A stretch of DNA of 64,000 nt from Acidimicrobiales bacterium MED-G01 (GTDB taxonomy: Bacteria; Actinomycetota; Acidimicrobiia; Acidimicrobiales; Poriferisodalaceae): positions 1 through 64,000 of the forward strand of contig NTLA01000001.1 in the NCBI GenBank assembly GCA_002457435.1. The letters are read 5' to 3'. The translations under genes were made by a program, and so were the position numbers. This document shows, piece by piece, positions 10,218 through 19,081 of the stretch. Each line of letters opens with the position of its first letter. Within the stretch, counting starts at the first letter, position 1. The notes under the pieces were generated by a model. That model was not told the origin of the DNA and searched no databases. It saw only the letters and a list, made by a program, of their open reading frames with translations.

Positions 10218-11516
10218 ATGCACGTTGATGAAGCAGTTATCCATGATTTAGACAGGTATCGAAGCGAAGGATACCCCTGGGATGAATGGGACTTATTTCG
10301 AAGCGAAGCTCCTGTTTATTGGTATGAACGGGAAGGGATCACGCCGTTTTGGTCGATCACTCGATACGCAGACGTCAAACAAGTCTCGGGAGACAACGAG
10401 ACCTTCGCCAACGGTCAAGGCAGACTTCGCCTCGATTTAGCTGAGCGTGATACGCGTTTCTGGGATGGCTATCGCGAACGAATGACTGAACGGGGCTGGG
10501 ACCCTGACGAACCCCCTGACTTCATTTACACCGACCGCCCGGTTCATTGGGACATGCGGCGTTTGGTTTCCCCCGAGTTCACCCCGAAGGCAATGCGGTC
10601 GCGCGAAGAATCTCTCACAATCCATGCCCAGATGTATGCCGACCAATTCGCTGCAACTCTCGACGCGAAGGGAACAGCGGATCTGGTTGAAGATTTAGCT
10701 GTGAAGCTTCCTTTGGCCACTATTTGCGAGATGATGGGAGCTGCACCGGAGGATTGGGAACAAGTCCACGCTTGGACGGCCATTTTGTTTGACGACCCGG
10801 CGCTTATGCGGTTCGCCAAAGAAGGGGAATCCAAGAAAGAGATGCGGCGGCGGATGTTCGTCGAATTTGAAGATTGGATTTTTGAGCAGATTACACAACG
10901 CCGTTCAACCGATTGCAGTGGACCCGATCTAATATCCATTTTGTTGCGTTCCGAAATTGCTAATGAACCCCTCACAGCGCAGCAATTATTGGGATACATA
11001 CGAGTGCTAATAGCGGCTGGTAATGAAACAACTCGGAATGCGGCCACGGGAGGAATGATCGCCCTTCTAGAACATCCTGCGGAACTCAAATTTTTGTTCA
11101 ATCACCTAGATGAGACCGATGTTCTCGACGTCGGCGTTGAGGAAATCCTTCGGTGGACCTCACCCGTGATCCAGTTTGCTCGTGTGTGCACGCGAGACAC
11201 TGAAATCAGCGGCCAAGCGATCAAGGCCGGTGACCATGTTGGCATTTGGCACGCTTCCGCCAACAGAGACGAACGACAATTTGAGGAGCCATACCGGTTT
11301 GATGTTCAGAGGACCCCAAACGACCACCTCGCATTCGGTCACGGAGCCCACTTTTGTCTCGGCACCCATTTAGCGCGCTGGGAGTTACGTTCATTCTTCC
11401 GATCTGTGATCCCGCTGTTGCCAGAGCTAAGACTCGAGGGAGACATGGAACGCGTCGGTCACCTGCACGTCGGACCGATCCAACGGCAAATGGTGGTCAA
11501 ACGAGAAGACGCTTAA
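10218..11516 (+). CDS. Cytochrome P450
   Basis: 432 aa from ATG 10218, with GGGGAGAAG upstream; the track start adds 15 unlikely residues. Standard motifs are seen: the I-helix oxygen-binding AAGNETTRNA, the K-helix ExxR in EEILRWTSP, and the heme-thiolate loop LAFGHGAHFCLGTHLARWE. Sequence style (GHYDVW-less N-terminus, CTRDTEISGQAIKAGDHV) resembles actinobacterial P450s of the CYP125/142/123 steroid-lipid group, but substrate is an inference. It would need a ferredoxin and reductase, not seen nearby. It ends in a TTAA shared with the convergent prmA stop. Confidence 0.9.
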   Translation: MHVDEAVIHDLDRYRSEGYPWDEWDLFRSEAPVYWYEREGITPFWSITRYADVKQVSGDNETFANGQGRLRLDLAERDTRFWDGYRERMTERGWDPDEPPDFIYTDRPVHWDMRRLVSPEFTPKAMRSREESLTIHAQMYADQFAATLDAKGTADLVEDLAVKLPLATICEMMGAAPEDWEQVHAWTAILFDDPALMRFAKEGESKKEMRRRMFVEFEDWIFEQITQRRSTDCSGPDLISILLRSEIANEPLTAQQLLGYIRVLIAAGNETTRNAATGGMIALLEHPAELKFLFNHLDETDVLDVGVEEILRWTSPVIQFARVCTRDTEISGQAIKAGDHVGIWHASANRDERQFEEPYRFDVQRTPNDHLAFGHGAHFCLGTHLARWELRSFFRSVIPLLPELRLEGDMERVGHLHVGPIQRQMVVKREDA

Positions 11517-12346
11517 CCGAAAGTCAGGCAAACCCACGGACCCTCCTCGGCATCGCCACTCCGGGTGGTGAGCAGGGTTAATGGTTGGAGAGCATTGGCT
11601 ACGGAGTCGACCTGAGGTTCCAAAATGCCTGAGATTATGAGTCTGCCCCCTGGACGAAGTCTCCTAACAAACTGCGCCGCAGATTCAATAAGAGTTGAGG
11701 CCAGCATGTTTGCAACTATCACGCTGTAGCTATCCTCGAGATCGGTTAAGGAGATTGTCGACGCTTCAACAAATTCTTGAACACCGTTTGCTTTGGCGTT
11801 ATTAAGGGTCACCTGAGGCGCGGCCGTGTCTACATCTATTCCAACCACACGAGTCGCTCCTAACCGGGCAGCCGCGACGGTGAGTACACCACTGCCACAA
11901 CCAACATCTAAGACGGATTCGTTTCCCTCCAGAAGCTGTTCAAGTTGAGCCAAGGCAAGCCTCGTGGAGGGATGGCTACCTGACCCGAAAGAACGCCCTG
12001 GGTCTATCCACAGGACCAGTTCGCTTGCGTTTGGCTCGTAACGCACCCATGGGGGCTTAACGACAAGACGGTTGCCGGCACGGTAGATCGAGGCGAAATC
12101 TCGCCAGATATCCAAATAGTCTCCCGAACCGAATTCTTCCACTACAGCGAATCTCTGAAGTTGTTTCGCTGCATTATCAGCCGAGATGGCTGAGTTGAAG
12201 CCAGCGAGGAGAGTGACGGTAGTTCCTGCGTCCACTTCTTCGATGCCTAACGTTCCTAGTTGCCAAAGTTCGCCTGAAATAGTGTCCACTTCGTCACGAG
12301 TTACCGTCATTCGCAGGCAGGCTTCTTGGCGGCTCAGTTCTCCCAC
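11513..12346 (-). CDS. prmA: Ribosomal protein L11 methyltransferase-like
   Basis: 277 aa. The N-terminal PrmA domain is followed by a class I SAM methyltransferase fold: DPGRSFGSGSHPSTRLAL, VLDVGCGSGVLTVAAARLGA, IDVDTAAPQVTLNNAKANGV and IVANMLASTLIE, the last being the NxLA-type motif IV of PrmA. PrmA trimethylates ribosomal protein L11. The convergent P450 gene overlaps its stop by four bases. The start is less certain than the rest: MGELSRQEACLRMTV could also begin at the second Met. Confidence 0.85.
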   Translation of the reverse strand: MGELSRQEACLRMTVTRDEVDTISGELWQLGTLGIEEVDAGTTVTLLAGFNSAISADNAAKQLQRFAVVEEFGSGDYLDIWRDFASIYRAGNRLVVKPPWVRYEPNASELVLWIDPGRSFGSGSHPSTRLALAQLEQLLEGNESVLDVGCGSGVLTVAAARLGATRVVGIDVDTAAPQVTLNNAKANGVQEFVEASTISLTDLEDSYSVIVANMLASTLIESAAQFVRRLRPGGRLIISGILEPQVDSVANALQPLTLLTTRSGDAEEGPWVCLTFG

Positions 12347-12413
12347 GCTTCTGGACGCTAGCTTCGGTTTAGCTGATGATTCGACTTTTCTATAAGTCAG
12401 CTTTGGAGTTGAA

Positions 12414-13250
12414 GTGGAAACAGAGATTGTGTTGACGGGATTGGCGTTCGGCGAAGGTCCACGCTGGAGAGATGACCACCTATGGTTTTCGGACTTTTAC
12501 CGCCACGGCATTTTTCGTGTCGATGAAAGCGGTAACGAAGAGTTAGTCCTAAAGGTTCCAACCCAACCATCAGGCCTGGGTTGGCTTCCCGACGGTGACT
12601 TACTGTTCGTCTCAATGCTAGACAGAAGTCTTAAACGGATGAACGGTTCAGGTGAGGTCTCCCTGCACGCAGACCTGTCAGATATTGCTGGCGGGCCCTG
12701 TAATGACATGGTCGTTTCAACCGATGGCACAGCCTACGTAGGGAACTTTGGCTTCGAAGAAGGACAAAAATTTGCTCAAGCCACACTTGCCGTCGTCGGG
12801 GTAGACGGCAAAGCCCACAAAGGCCCTGATGGTCTCGACTTTCCCAACGGTACGGTCATCAACCCCGAAGGCGACCGGCTGATCATCGCAGAATCATACG
12901 GTTCGAGGTTACTTTCATTCGATATCGAAGAGGACGGCTCCCTCACCGGCAGACGACTATTTGCTGATTTAGGTTCTCGGGTTCCAGACGGTATTTGTCT
13001 CGACGCAGATGGGGGTGTCTGGGTTGGTGACCCAGCCAACCACTCGGTGTTCAGAGTGGTTGAAGGAGGAGAAGTTACCGACCATATTGACCTCGAACTT
13101 AATTGTTACGCGTGCATGCTTGGAGGCCAAGACCGAAAGACTCTGTACTTGGTTACCGCCCCAACGTCGGGCAGAGGGGGAGCCGCTGACCGTCGCGAAG
13201 GACGAATAGAGCGAGTCCGGGTCGAAATACCTGGAGCCGGGACCCCATAG
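12414..13250 (+). CDS. SMP-30/gluconolactonase/LRE-family protein
   Basis: 278 aa from GTG 12414 with TTTGGAG seven bases upstream. This six-bladed beta-propeller has family signatures GEGPRWRDDHLWFSDFYRHGIFRVD, GGPCNDMVVSTDGTAYVGNFGF and PDGICLDADGGVWVGDP, with the metal-binding Glu/Asn/Asp pattern of gluconolactonases and related lactone or ester hydrolases. Such enzymes open sugar lactones made by oxidases, and a sugar-lactone-oxidase-like gene lies about 4 kb away, so shared metabolism is possible but only inferred. No signal peptide. Confidence 0.85.
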   Translation: METEIVLTGLAFGEGPRWRDDHLWFSDFYRHGIFRVDESGNEELVLKVPTQPSGLGWLPDGDLLFVSMLDRSLKRMNGSGEVSLHADLSDIAGGPCNDMVVSTDGTAYVGNFGFEEGQKFAQATLAVVGVDGKAHKGPDGLDFPNGTVINPEGDRLIIAESYGSRLLSFDIEEDGSLTGRRLFADLGSRVPDGICLDADGGVWVGDPANHSVFRVVEGGEVTDHIDLELNCYACMLGGQDRKTLYLVTAPTSGRGGAADRREGRIERVRVEIPGAGTP

Positions 13251-13264
13251 CTTGCAGCAACGAG

Positions 13265-13284
13265 CCCTCTAGAACCGAAGAGGG
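13265..13284. terminator. Short inverted repeat between convergent genes
   Basis: CCCTCT (13265-13270) and AGAGGG (13279-13284) flank an 8-base loop at the junction of convergent SMP-30 and SDR genes, overlapping the SDR stop codon. There is no clear T run, so terminator function is weakly supported. Confidence 0.25.
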
Positions 13285-14234
13285 TTCTCGGCGCTCCATC
13301 CCAGCGGTTCTTCGGCGAGATTGAATTTGACTTGGCGCCAGGTCACCTCAATTTCGTCATCACCTGCCGGGTCCACCATCAATTCGAACATCCCGTCGTC
13401 GATCTCTTCACCCGGGCGTGCTAACAGAGCCATGAAAGCCCGTGCCATCTCACTAGGTTCCAACATTCGCGGTTGCCAGCGACCAAAGACTCGCTCATTG
13501 TCGACGTACTCGTCAGTCATTCCTGTGCGAATAAACGGAAACATCAAAGAGAAACTTTGAACCAGATCGGAGCTTCTGCCCAAGTTTACTTTCAACACTC
13601 GGGGTAACTGCAGAACCGCCCAATTGCTGATCGCGTAACCCGGGACCGCTGGCCCAGGATCAATCGCTTGGCGAGATGACACATACACCAACTGGATTGG
13701 TTCGCCGTGATGAACAGCCTCGCCCGCCCACAGGTGTGTTGAAGCAAGAAAGCCATCGATTTTAGTATCGAGAACTAAGCGAGACTCATCCAAGTTGTCA
13801 AGAAAGTGCTGGCGGACCCTTGCACGACGGACCGCAGAGGGCTCACCTTCCTCTTCTTTAAGAGCTCGACCGAAGCTATAACCCGACTCAGTCAATCCTG
13901 AGTTGCAGATCACGAGATTAGGCGGAAGACCACCCATTTGTTCGATGACGTAACTTCTGCTTGCCCACAAGTCACGTAAGTTTGTTACATCGGCCTGAAC
14001 CGGAAAGGCATTCACTCCCTCGGCTCGTAGTTGGTTGACGAGATCAAAACCATCTTCATAACTGCGATGGAAATGAACCCCCACCGAAGCAGCGCCGTTG
14101 AGTCCGGCCGACAACGCGAATGCCTGACCGATACCGCCGTCTCTGCCCGCGCCTGTGATGAAGACGCGTTTACCCTCGACCGCTGACCTGTATTCGTCGA
14201 AACGGAAAGCGTCTGTAGGGGCGGTGTAGGTCAT
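13269..14234 (-). CDS. Atypical SDR-family oxidoreductase
   Basis: 321 aa from ATG 14234, with GGAG nine bases upstream; the GTG three codons earlier has no spacing for the SD. The Rossmann start RVFITGAGRDGGIGQAFALSAG and CNSG (the NNAG position) are clear. The active-site line reads YVSSRQA...GYAISNWAV, so the normal YxxxK lysine is Asn. It resembles the KR/FabI-like extended SDR group that is often near MaoC hydratases in lipid clusters. It is the last gene of the minus-strand run with the UGSC selenoprotein. The reaction is unknown and may be altered by the missing Lys. Confidence 0.75.
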   Translation of the reverse strand: MTYTAPTDAFRFDEYRSAVEGKRVFITGAGRDGGIGQAFALSAGLNGAASVGVHFHRSYEDGFDLVNQLRAEGVNAFPVQADVTNLRDLWASRSYVIEQMGGLPPNLVICNSGLTESGYSFGRALKEEEGEPSAVRRARVRQHFLDNLDESRLVLDTKIDGFLASTHLWAGEAVHHGEPIQLVYVSSRQAIDPGPAVPGYAISNWAVLQLPRVLKVNLGRSSDLVQSFSLMFPFIRTGMTDEYVDNERVFGRWQPRMLEPSEMARAFMALLARPGEEIDDGMFELMVDPAGDDEIEVTWRQVKFNLAEEPLGWSAENPLRF

Positions 14235-14324
14235 GATTGACACTCCAGAACAGGGAGAGGGACTGATGACGGTATCTGCCGAAACCCGTGATTCCCTGCG
14301 AGCGTTTTTCTCAGAAGTCGTTCT

Positions 14325-14798
14325 CTAGGCGGGCTGTTTCCACATCAGAGCGTTACGACGCATAGTGGCGACCAAAACGTCATCTTGGTTGTGTGCTCGG
14401 TGTTCGAACAAGACGATCCCTTGGTCCGGTTTGCTGGACGATTCCCGGGCACCAATTACCTCGGATTCGACCCGAAGGGTGTCACCGTGGAACACAGGCG
14501 CAGGGAAATTCATCTCCTCGAAACCCAAATTAGCGACCGTGGTGCCGTGGGTTGTTTCGTGAACAGAAATCCCTACGACCAACGCAGCCGTGAACATTGA
14601 GTTCACAAGCGGTTGCCCGAACTGGGTTTCTTTTTCCGCGTAATCAAAATCGAGATGCAGCGCAGCGGGATTCATCGTCATCGTTGTGAACATGATGTTG
14701 TCGGTCTCGGTCACTGTTCGACGTAAACGATGACGTATAACAAGTCCAGGAGTTAACTCTTCGAACCAAAGTCCCCCGTGGGGTCGATCCTCGGTCAC
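14325..14798 (-). CDS. MaoC-like hot-dog hydratase
   Basis: 157 aa from GTG 14798 ([18 protein letters not shown]), with AAAGGAAG upstream; the track start at 14873 lies inside the upstream gene. The hydratase-2 pattern is visible: [19 protein letters not shown]-like, [17 protein letters not shown] and [19 protein letters not shown]. Relatives hydrate enoyl-CoA thioesters or mesaconyl-CoA. It lies between the UGSC-partner gene and an SDR on the same strand, which suggests an acyl-CoA pathway, but the substrate is unknown. Confidence 0.8.
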   Translation of the reverse strand: MTEDRPHGGLWFEELTPGLVIRHRLRRTVTETDNIMFTTMTMNPAALHLDFDYAEKETQFGQPLVNSMFTAALVVGISVHETTHGTTVANLGFEEMNFPAPVFHGDTLRVESEVIGARESSSKPDQGIVLFEHRAHNQDDVLVATMRRNALMWKQPA

Positions 14799-14829
14799 GA
14801 CCACTTCCTTTCGTTTGAGGGCGAGTAGA

Positions 14830-15936
14830 TCAAAGAGCCATTCCCGGGATCTCGCAGACTTGATCAAGCTCAATCTCTGAATGCACTATCGCGTTACGGT
14901 GAGGGCCCGCGCACCACGACGGCATAACCATTGTGTACAGGCCACTTCCCCCAGCTTGAAGAACAAGGACACGGTTCGGGTCCTTGAGGACATGAATGAG
15001 GTCATCGTCGGCAGCGTCGCTGAAGCGACCCTTATCCTCAGCGTTTATCCCTTGCATAAAAAGCGTCGGATTTATGCGTCGCATAGTTCCGACCGAAATA
15101 GTCGCGCGACTTGCGAGTTCAGCTTGCACGTCTTCTCGCGTCAACCCGGCTCGTCTGATGACCTCGGTGTGATCGGGATTCATGATCACCGTGATTGAGC
15201 CCTCACGGAGATGAACGTTGTTACTTCCAGGATTTGCCATGACGAGCGCTATGACATTCAACAAACTCTCAACGGAGTTCGGGTCGTCTCGATCACCGGT
15301 GAAAAAGGTGGAGTGAGGCGCCTCAGCACCGGTAATAATGACGGCGCTTTGGTCAGGCTCATAACCAAAGGTTGTGTGTAACCCCGGGAAGGGACTGTTC
15401 TCCTCATCCTCGGCGAGGCAATAGGTGAACTTGCCCGGATGCCCATGCAAAGCCATGTCGGAAGAACCCGGTCGAGCGCCTCCAATATTGATCATCGCGA
15501 GTCGCAGAGCGCGACCAATAGATGCATTTGCCCGATGTCCAGGACCTAAAGCTCCGAAGCCTGAAGCGATTTCGCCGCAAGCGTGTCGAGCAGGGCCGCA
15601 AACAATCATGAGCGGTGCAGTGCAGTGCGTCGTCGCTTGCATCTCCGTCAAATCAAATTCTGGTTGGCAAATAGCCCTTACCGCGGCGACGACAACGGGA
15701 GCATGGTCTGGGGTGCATCCGGCCATAACTGCCGCCGACGCGACCTTTTCAATTGTCGCCGAACCGTAAACGGGTCCCATTTCTCCGAGGACTATGTCCG
15801 GTTCGTAGCCAGTTGCGAGAACCATGCGAGATACCCGGTCTGGGGTTGGGATAACCACGGGCAGACCGTCGGTGCAGCCGAGGTCGTGTAGTAGCTCTAG
15901 AGCGTCATGCTCCGAGGCTGCGTCAAGCAAACTCAT
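14830..15936 (-). CDS. Cys-rich 368-aa protein partnered with the UGSC selenoprotein
   Basis: 368 aa, starting 19 bp after the UGSC stop. I do not recognise a named enzyme. Seen are [20 protein letters not shown] near the start, [42 protein letters not shown] (three Cys in 16 residues), and glycine/histidine-rich segments such as [13 protein letters not shown]. No signal peptide or membrane helix is seen. The cluster of conserved-looking Cys, His and Asp suggests a redox or metal enzyme. Its position directly after a redox selenoprotein implies they act as a pair. Function not assigned. Confidence 0.75.
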   Translation of the reverse strand: MSLLDAASEHDALELLHDLGCTDGLPVVIPTPDRVSRMVLATGYEPDIVLGEMGPVYGSATIEKVASAAVMAGCTPDHAPVVVAAVRAICQPEFDLTEMQATTHCTAPLMIVCGPARHACGEIASGFGALGPGHRANASIGRALRLAMINIGGARPGSSDMALHGHPGKFTYCLAEDEENSPFPGLHTTFGYEPDQSAVIITGAEAPHSTFFTGDRDDPNSVESLLNVIALVMANPGSNNVHLREGSITVIMNPDHTEVIRRAGLTREDVQAELASRATISVGTMRRINPTLFMQGINAEDKGRFSDAADDDLIHVLKDPNRVLVLQAGGSGLYTMVMPSWCAGPHRNAIVHSEIELDQVCEIPGMAL

Positions 15937-15955
15937 TTTGAACGATTCGTACTGT

Positions 15956-16486
15956 TCAGGAACTTAAAAGTTCAACGATCGACGGCGTTATGTCCGAAGC
16001 AACCTCAGCCATTTTGTCCTCACCGGTGCCGGCGACCGGATGAGGTAACTTCACTCTCGGAACCTCAGGCATACCCGAAGAGTTCGCAAAGAAATCGCCT
16101 TGAGGCCAAAATTCCTCGGTGACCAGAGCGACCGCTGGAATCCCTAGCCGAGCTATTGAAATGCTGTCACGCACGGTGCCAGAAGTGCAGCTACCTCAAT
16201 GGCCGTACGCTGCGACTACCGCCTGACACTCCGCTTGAATGTCTTCAAGCATCTTGCCGCCGACAACCGATGAAGCATCGCCTTTGTCGTATCGCACAAA
16301 AGATGCCGATGGAACCGCCTGGGCAAGGGTTTTCTCGACGTGGTCCAAAAAGCGAACGCTATCGGGAAACCCGTTGGCGACTAGCCCAATCGTTAAGGGA
16401 CTATCTAAGCTCACCTTGATTTCGTACGGTTCAGCAACCGCCTTCGGCTGAGCCCGAGGATCATGAAATTCAGTTGTTGTGCTCAC
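15956..16486 (-). CDS. UGSC-motif selenoprotein, in-frame TGA = Sec97
   Basis: The track splits this gene into 16196..16486 and 15956..16174. Reading through TGA at 16196-16198 joins them into 176 aa: ...ECQAVVAAYGH-U-GSCTSGTVRDSISIARLGIPAVA.... U-G-S-C is the defining Sec-x-x-Cys motif of the UGSC (seleno)protein family, known with either Sec or Cys at the first position. A redox or thiol-transfer role is presumed, but the substrate is not established. The start is GTG 16486 with GGTGGA upstream. It is followed by the 368-aa partner, MaoC and SDR genes. A candidate SECIS hairpin follows the TGA. Frame continuity and the motif argue against a pseudogene. Confidence 0.9.
16163..16198 (-). promoter_or_regulatory. 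Candidate bacterial SECIS element of the UGSC mRNA
   Basis: Downstream of UGA (16198-16196) the mRNA reads GGUAGCUGCACUUCUGGCACCGUGCGUGACAGC. GCUG (nt +5 to +8) pairs with CAGC (+30 to +33), and CAC (+9 to +11) with GUG (+26 to +28), with one bulged A. An alternative inner stem is GCAC/GUGC with loop UUCUGGCACC, which exposes GG at +16/+17. Distance and loop G suit a bacterial SECIS. Which fold forms is not decided by eye. Confidence 0.45.
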
Positions 16487-16545
16487 TGTCCACCCCCATC
16501 ATCGTGATGCGCTTCGGTGATCACTCACCATAGTTAAGTCTCATC

Positions 16546-16935
16546 TTAGCCGTCACCTTTGATCTGTCGAAGGAACATGCCGTTATCGAAATAATCTCGC
16601 CAAAAAGTAATCAAACCTTCGTTCACCTCAAATACGCCCATTACGGGAAGTTCAATGGTGCGACCGCTCGCTGTGTTGAAACGGTCGAGCCGCTCATTCA
16701 TCACTGTGTTCCCCGTGCATGTTTGACGCACTACCTCAAATTCCACCGGCCCTTCGCCTTGTAAGAGACCACTCAGAAATTGGTGCATATCGCTTCTACC
16801 GGTCATGTCTCCGATCGGAACGTTGTCGTAGTAACAATCTTCCGAAACGTGCTCAAGTGCCGCATCGATGTCGCGTGCCTCAATCTTTGAAATGAACGTA
16901 TTGACTGTGTCTTCAGGGTTAGTTGCTTCACTCAT
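16546..16935 (-). CDS. Limonene-1,2-epoxide-hydrolase-like (SnoaL-fold) protein
   Basis: 129 aa from ATG 16935 (MSEATNPEDTVNTFISKIEARD); the longer track start overlaps the divergent SDR gene. It fits the NTF2/SnoaL fold. The LEH catalytic set is visible: Tyr and Asn in CYYDNVP, Arg and Asp in NERLDRF, and the second Asp in FWRDYFDNGMF. Such enzymes open epoxides with water in one step. It is the first gene of the minus-strand run ending in the UGSC/partner/MaoC/SDR genes (60 bp to UGSC), so it may share their pathway. Confidence 0.8.
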   Translation of the reverse strand: MSEATNPEDTVNTFISKIEARDIDAALEHVSEDCYYDNVPIGDMTGRSDMHQFLSGLLQGEGPVEFEVVRQTCTGNTVMNERLDRFNTASGRTIELPVMGVFEVNEGLITFWRDYFDNGMFLRQIKGDG

Positions 16936-16992
16936 AGTCCGCAATTGTTGCAGGATCTCGTAAACCATGCTTATCCGTGGGAGGCTGTGCCC

Positions 16993-17766
16993 ATGCGTTT
17001 CCAAGACAAGGTTGTAGTAATAACAGGAGCAGCGGGCGGGATAGGGCTAGCGGCGGTGCGCCGATTTGCCTCAGAAGGTGCGCGTATTTTTGCAGTGGAC
17101 CTAGAAGGATCGGATTTGGATTCAGCTCTGGCTGAAGCGGAGCCTTTCGGAGTCGATGTGCTTTCGCACTCAGCTGATTGCAGTCAGGCCGGAGAGGTAT
17201 CAGGTTATGTCGATCGATGCGTAAATGAATTCGGTCGGCTTGACGTGCTGTTTAACAATGCTGGCATCGAAGGTCGAATCATGAGCCTCCTCGAGTATCC
17301 AGAGGATGACTTTGATCAAGTCATCAATGTAAACCTCCGCGGCGTCTGGCTCGGAATGAAAAACGCGGCCCCTGCGATGTTCGCTAACGGCGGTGGTTCG
17401 ATAATTAACACGGCGTCGACTGCAGGACTGATCGGTGCTCGCGGCTTGTCGGCCTATGTAGCCAGTAAGCACGGTGTTGTCGGGCTCACAAAATCTGCGG
17501 CTCTCGAACTTGTGCCTCAAGGTGTGAGAGTGAACGCAGTGTGCCCATCGCCTATCGAAACTCGAATGATGAGAAGCCTTGAAGAAGGCTTCGGGGGTGA
17601 TCAGGCTGAAATGATTCGCAAAGATCTCGCCGCAAGGAACCCGATGGGTCGTTACGGTGAACCCGACGAAGTAGCAGCGCTCGTCGCCTTCCTCGCTTCG
17701 GATGACGCTAGCTATATCAACGGCGGGATATATACCGTAGATGGCGGTTCGACAGGCGGCAGATGA
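16993..17766 (+). CDS. SDR-family dehydrogenase (glucose/ribitol or 3-oxoacyl reductase type)
   Basis: 257 aa from ATG 16993 (MRFQDKVVVITGAAGGIG); the track start lies in the divergent promoter. This is a classical SDR with TGAAGGIG cofactor motif, NNAG, catalytic Ser in NTAST and YVASK, and the C-terminal YINGGIYTVDGGSTGG. Its TGA overlaps the nitrile hydratase beta ATG (ATGA), so it is the first gene of the nitrile hydratase operon. It may oxidise or reduce an alcohol/aldehyde linked to the nitrile, but no substrate is visible. Confidence 0.88.
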   Translation: MRFQDKVVVITGAAGGIGLAAVRRFASEGARIFAVDLEGSDLDSALAEAEPFGVDVLSHSADCSQAGEVSGYVDRCVNEFGRLDVLFNNAGIEGRIMSLLEYPEDDFDQVINVNLRGVWLGMKNAAPAMFANGGGSIINTASTAGLIGARGLSAYVASKHGVVGLTKSAALELVPQGVRVNAVCPSPIETRMMRSLEEGFGGDQAEMIRKDLAARNPMGRYGEPDEVAALVAFLASDDASYINGGIYTVDGGSTGGR

Positions 17767-18476
17767 GCAGCAACCACCGCGTTCACGACATAGGAGGGAC
17801 CGAAGGATGGGGAGCGGTCCCGTATGACCCAAACGAACCGGTCTTTCACAACGATTGGGAGCGTCGGGTTCTGGGCCTGCTCTTCCAAGTTCTTCCTCAC
17901 ACAGCCAAACGACCTGGAGAATTCCGGCACACCCTCGAAAGGTTGGCGCCAGAAGACTATTTCTGCGCAGACGGATATTACGGCCGATGGCGAGCTGGCA
18001 TGGAAGTCCTCTTGGATGAACACGGTCATGTCGATAAGGCAGAACTTGACAACCGATTAGGAGTCCCACACGGCACCAGTGCCGGATACCGATCTGCGAA
18101 CGTCGCTGCGGTCAACCCGAAAAGTCTCCCACCGGATCGCATCACGCCGTTACCGGAACGTCGAACAGTAAGGCGCGAACTTAAAGAACCACCGCAATTT
18201 CAAATAGGTGATCGCGTCGTAGCCGCCGGTAACGACGAAGCGGGGCATACCCGACTGCCAGAATATGTTCGAGGGGTCGCAGGAACGGTTGTGAAGATAC
18301 ATCCCGCAGAAGTCTTGCCCGACAGCACAGCACACAACCATGGCGACCGACCTCAGCACGTCCTATGCGTGGCGTATCAAGCCACAGATCTCTGGGGTGA
18401 AGATGCTGAACAAGATGTGGTGATAAATGTCGACCTGTACGAAAACTATGTGGAGTTGAAAGAAGGAGCCTCATGA
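17763..18476 (+). CDS. nthB: Nitrile hydratase subunit beta
   Basis: 237 aa. It begins with the conserved VHDIGGTEGWGAVPYDPNEPVFHNDWERRV and has the C-terminal SH3-like barrel (FQIGDRVVAAGNDEAGHTRLPEYVRGVAGTVVKIHP). The beta subunit pairs with alpha to hydrate nitriles to amides. It overlaps the SDR upstream and nthA downstream by ATGA. The beta-alpha-accessory order is that of cobalt-type nitrile hydratases. Confidence 0.95.
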   Translation: MSSNHRVHDIGGTEGWGAVPYDPNEPVFHNDWERRVLGLLFQVLPHTAKRPGEFRHTLERLAPEDYFCADGYYGRWRAGMEVLLDEHGHVDKAELDNRLGVPHGTSAGYRSANVAAVNPKSLPPDRITPLPERRTVRRELKEPPQFQIGDRVVAAGNDEAGHTRLPEYVRGVAGTVVKIHPAEVLPDSTAHNHGDRPQHVLCVAYQATDLWGEDAEQDVVINVDLYENYVELKEGAS

Positions 18477-19081
18477 GCCAAGGAGATGACCACCATCATG
18501 GGAGTGACCCAAATTCGCCCGAAATAAGAACTGAAGCGCTTGAAGATTTGCTTGTAGAAAAAGGTTTGATCGATAGAGCAAGAGTCGATGCCCTAATCGA
18601 GAGATTTGAACATGACTTAGGTCCCATGATTGGGGCTCGCCTCGTAGCGAAATCGTGGCTGGAACCAGAGTTTCGAGAGAAGCTTTTGGACGATGCTGAT
18701 CAAGTCCTGAAGGACGAACAAATTCAGGGTGCCGAAATTGAACACGTTGAGATCAAGGCAAACGAACCGGGAGTGCATAATGTCGTTGTATGTACTCTCT
18801 GCTCTTGCTATCCGTGGGCTTTGCTGGGGCTACCACCAAGTTGGTATAAAAGTCCTGAATACCGATCCAGAGTGGTGCGAGAACCTCGCAAAGTACTCGA
18901 AGAAATGGGAATGTCACTCGACCCTGATACAGAGATTCGAGTTTGGGATAGCAGTTCAGAAACCCGATTCCTAGTTCTTCCGGAACGGCCAGCGGGGACC
19001 GAAGAATTAGATCTCGAAGCTTTGACTCAACTCATCACACGAGACTCAATGATCGGTGTTGCCGAGGTGAAAGCTCAGTGA
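18473..19081 (+). CDS. nthA: Nitrile hydratase subunit alpha, cobalt type
   Basis: 202 aa. The metal-binding loop is VVCTLCSCYPWALLG. The Thr in VCTLCSC is the usual marker of the non-corrin cobalt enzyme, where the iron form has Ser; two of the Cys become sulfinic and sulfenic acids. The His-rich N-terminus (DDHHHGSD) is unusual but short. YKSPEYRSRVVREPRKVLEEMG is typical of the family. It overlaps nthB and the accessory gene, so subunits and maturation factor should be made together. The amide product would need an amidase, not seen in this window. Confidence 0.95.
   Translation: MSQGDDHHHGSDPNSPEIRTEALEDLLVEKGLIDRARVDALIERFEHDLGPMIGARLVAKSWLEPEFREKLLDDADQVLKDEQIQGAEIEHVEIKANEPGVHNVVVCTLCSCYPWALLGLPPSWYKSPEYRSRVVREPRKVLEEMGMSLDPDTEIRVWDSSSETRFLVLPERPAGTEELDLEALTQLITRDSMIGVAEVKAQ

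Noticed and set aside
17200-18069. 289-aa minus-strand ORF
   Set aside because: It lies antisense to the SDR and nthB genes, which have clear family motifs in the plus frames. Composition is typical of an antisense shadow.
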